From Paraglaciecola arctica BSs20135 (GTDB lineage: Bacteria; Pseudomonadota; Gammaproteobacteria; Enterobacterales; Alteromonadaceae), in the NCBI RefSeq assembly GCF_000314995.1, contig NZ_BAEO01000067.1:1-64000 (forward strand): 64,000 nt of DNA. Direction: 5' to 3'. This document shows positions 63,280 through 64,000 of the stretch, piece after piece. The position numbers and the translations under genes are program-made. Numbering within the stretch: the stretch's first letter is position 1; each line of letters opens with the position of its first letter. A model generated the notes under the pieces. It saw nothing but the letters and a program-made list of their open reading frames with translations, did not search any database and was not told the DNA's origin.

Positions 63280-64000
63280 TTATTTCTCTAATTTATAAGC
63301 TTTTTTGGCTAAGTTATAGGATAAATCAACTGCTAACTCAGCGGCTTCATCTTCACTTATTCTGTGTTCGACCACTAAATTAGCCAGGAATCGACAATCG
63401 ATTCTTCGCGCCACATCGTGACGAGCAGGAATAGACAAAAATGCACGAGTATCGTCATTAAAACCAACAGTATTATAAAAACCAGCTGTTTCAGTCACTT
63501 GATGTCTAAAACGTAACATGCCTTCAGGACTATCATGGAACCACCATGCTGGACCTAGTTTCAATGACGGGTAATGCCCAGCCAAAGGCGCTAATTCACG
63601 GGCATATACTGTCTCATCAAGGGTAAACAAAATAACATTCAAGCGAGGATCACTGCCGTATTTATCAAGCATAGGTTTCAACGCATTAACATATTCAGTT
63701 TGCATAGGAATATCTGCGCCTTTATCACGACCAAACTTAGTAAATAAGTTCGCATTGTGATTACGAAATGCACCAGGGTGGATTTGCATCACCATGCCAT
63801 CTTCTACGCTCATACCGGCCAGTTCAGTTAACATTTGCGCACGAAATAATTCTTGCTCTTGTGCAGAGGACTGCCCACTTAAACAGCGGCTAAACAAGGC
63901 TTTACATTCGACTTCTGTTAAATCGGCAGTCGCGGCTGTTGGATGGCCATGATCTGTTGCTGTTGCACCATGACTGCGGAACACTTCACGACGAATACGT
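63280..64000 (-). CDS. uxaC: Uronate isomerase, C-terminal half, cut by the window edge
   Basis: The frame stays open to position 64000, so the start lies outside. About 240 of an expected 470 residues are present. Seen: FRSHGATATDHGHPTA, MVMQIHPGAFRNHN, LAPLAGHYPSLKLGPAWWFHDSPEGMLRFR, ETAGFYNTVGFNDDTRAFLSIPARHDVARR, all typical of the amidohydrolase-fold UxaC C-terminus. The enzyme turns galacturonate into tagaturonate and glucuronate into fructuronate. It starts the operon with uxuB and kdgK as far as seen here. Confidence 0.94.
   Translation of the reverse strand, partial: RIRREVFRSHGATATDHGHPTAATADLTEVECKALFSRCLSGQSSAQEQELFRAQMLTELAGMSVEDGMVMQIHPGAFRNHNANLFTKFGRDKGADIPMQTEYVNALKPMLDKYGSDPRLNVILFTLDETVYARELAPLAGHYPSLKLGPAWWFHDSPEGMLRFRHQVTETAGFYNTVGFNDDTRAFLSIPARHDVARRIDCRFLANLVVEHRISEDEAAELAVDLSYNLAKKAYKLEK

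Noticed and set aside
63982-63984. GTG at 63984 as the uxaC start.
   Set aside because: The frame continues to the edge (encoding RIRRE), and the domain lacks its N-terminal half, so the gene is cut by the window.
1-64000. CRISPR arrays, tRNA or rRNA genes, insertion sequences.
   Set aside because: No regularly spaced direct repeats, no conserved tRNA or rRNA blocks and no transposase were seen by reading.

Overview
The window looks like the chromosome of a marine gammaproteobacterium of the Alteromonadales, most like the Paraglaciecola/Glaciecola/Alteromonas group. This rests on an AT-rich composition, a Vibrio-type integron integrase, a nasA/nirBD/cobA nitrate assimilation operon, large TonB-dependent receptor and glycoside hydrolase loci, and many c-di-GMP proteins. 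It is an inference from gene content; no rRNA or other phylogenetic marker is present.

Layout. 1-5385: a chromosomal integron. Six cassettes (94-4145) are separated by five clear attC sites and lead to attI near 4193. intI (4459-5385) reads away from them behind a sigma70 promoter that overlaps a perfect LexA box. The conserved first residues of the integrase are in another frame, because of an A-run just after the expected ATG. 5382-13500: ybiB/trpD2-like gene, cobA, nasA, nirD and nirB, all on the minus strand, with a terminator-type leader before nirB. 13744-19776: a TraB-family protein, moeA, a MATE transporter, a MOSC protein, a DUF2780 protein and an MscS channel. 19840-25182: an alpha-glucan locus (GH31, esterase, GH13). 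25376-30718: an RRM protein, then a porin / small phosphate-binding-like protein / GGDEF-EAL operon. 30900-33442 and 41131-45374: genes preceded by FNR boxes (cytochrome c lipoprotein, three universal stress proteins, D-lactate dehydrogenase-like, AhpD-like, fnr itself, glgC).

33563-40393: a Ser/Thr kinase with PEGA repeats and a formylglycine-enzyme-like domain, a PP2C phosphatase, an LPP20/FlgT-like periplasmic protein (split by a one-base frameshift) and a CsgG-like lipoprotein with TPR-like repeats. This is the best candidate here for an undescribed envelope signalling system. 45608-50383: an HPt-REC-REC-GGDEF protein, a patatin, an EIIA-Glc homologue without either active-site histidine, and a periplasmic binding-like protein.

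50506-64000: a pectin utilisation locus. It holds a decayed C-terminal remnant, CE8 pectinesterase, GH28, GH43, GH105, a TonB-dependent receptor, a CE12 rhamnogalacturonan acetylesterase, kdgK, uxuB and the 3' half of uxaC. Three ACCGGT-centred near-palindromes lie in its promoter regions and probably bind one regulator. The secreted enzymes de-esterify and cut pectin, the receptor imports oligomers, and uxaC/uxuB/kdgK carry uronates to 2-keto-3-deoxygluconate 6-phosphate.

I saw no rRNA, tRNA, CRISPR array, insertion sequence or prophage. Two frameshifts (intI start, FlgT-like gene) both fall in A5 runs, so sequencing error has to be excluded.
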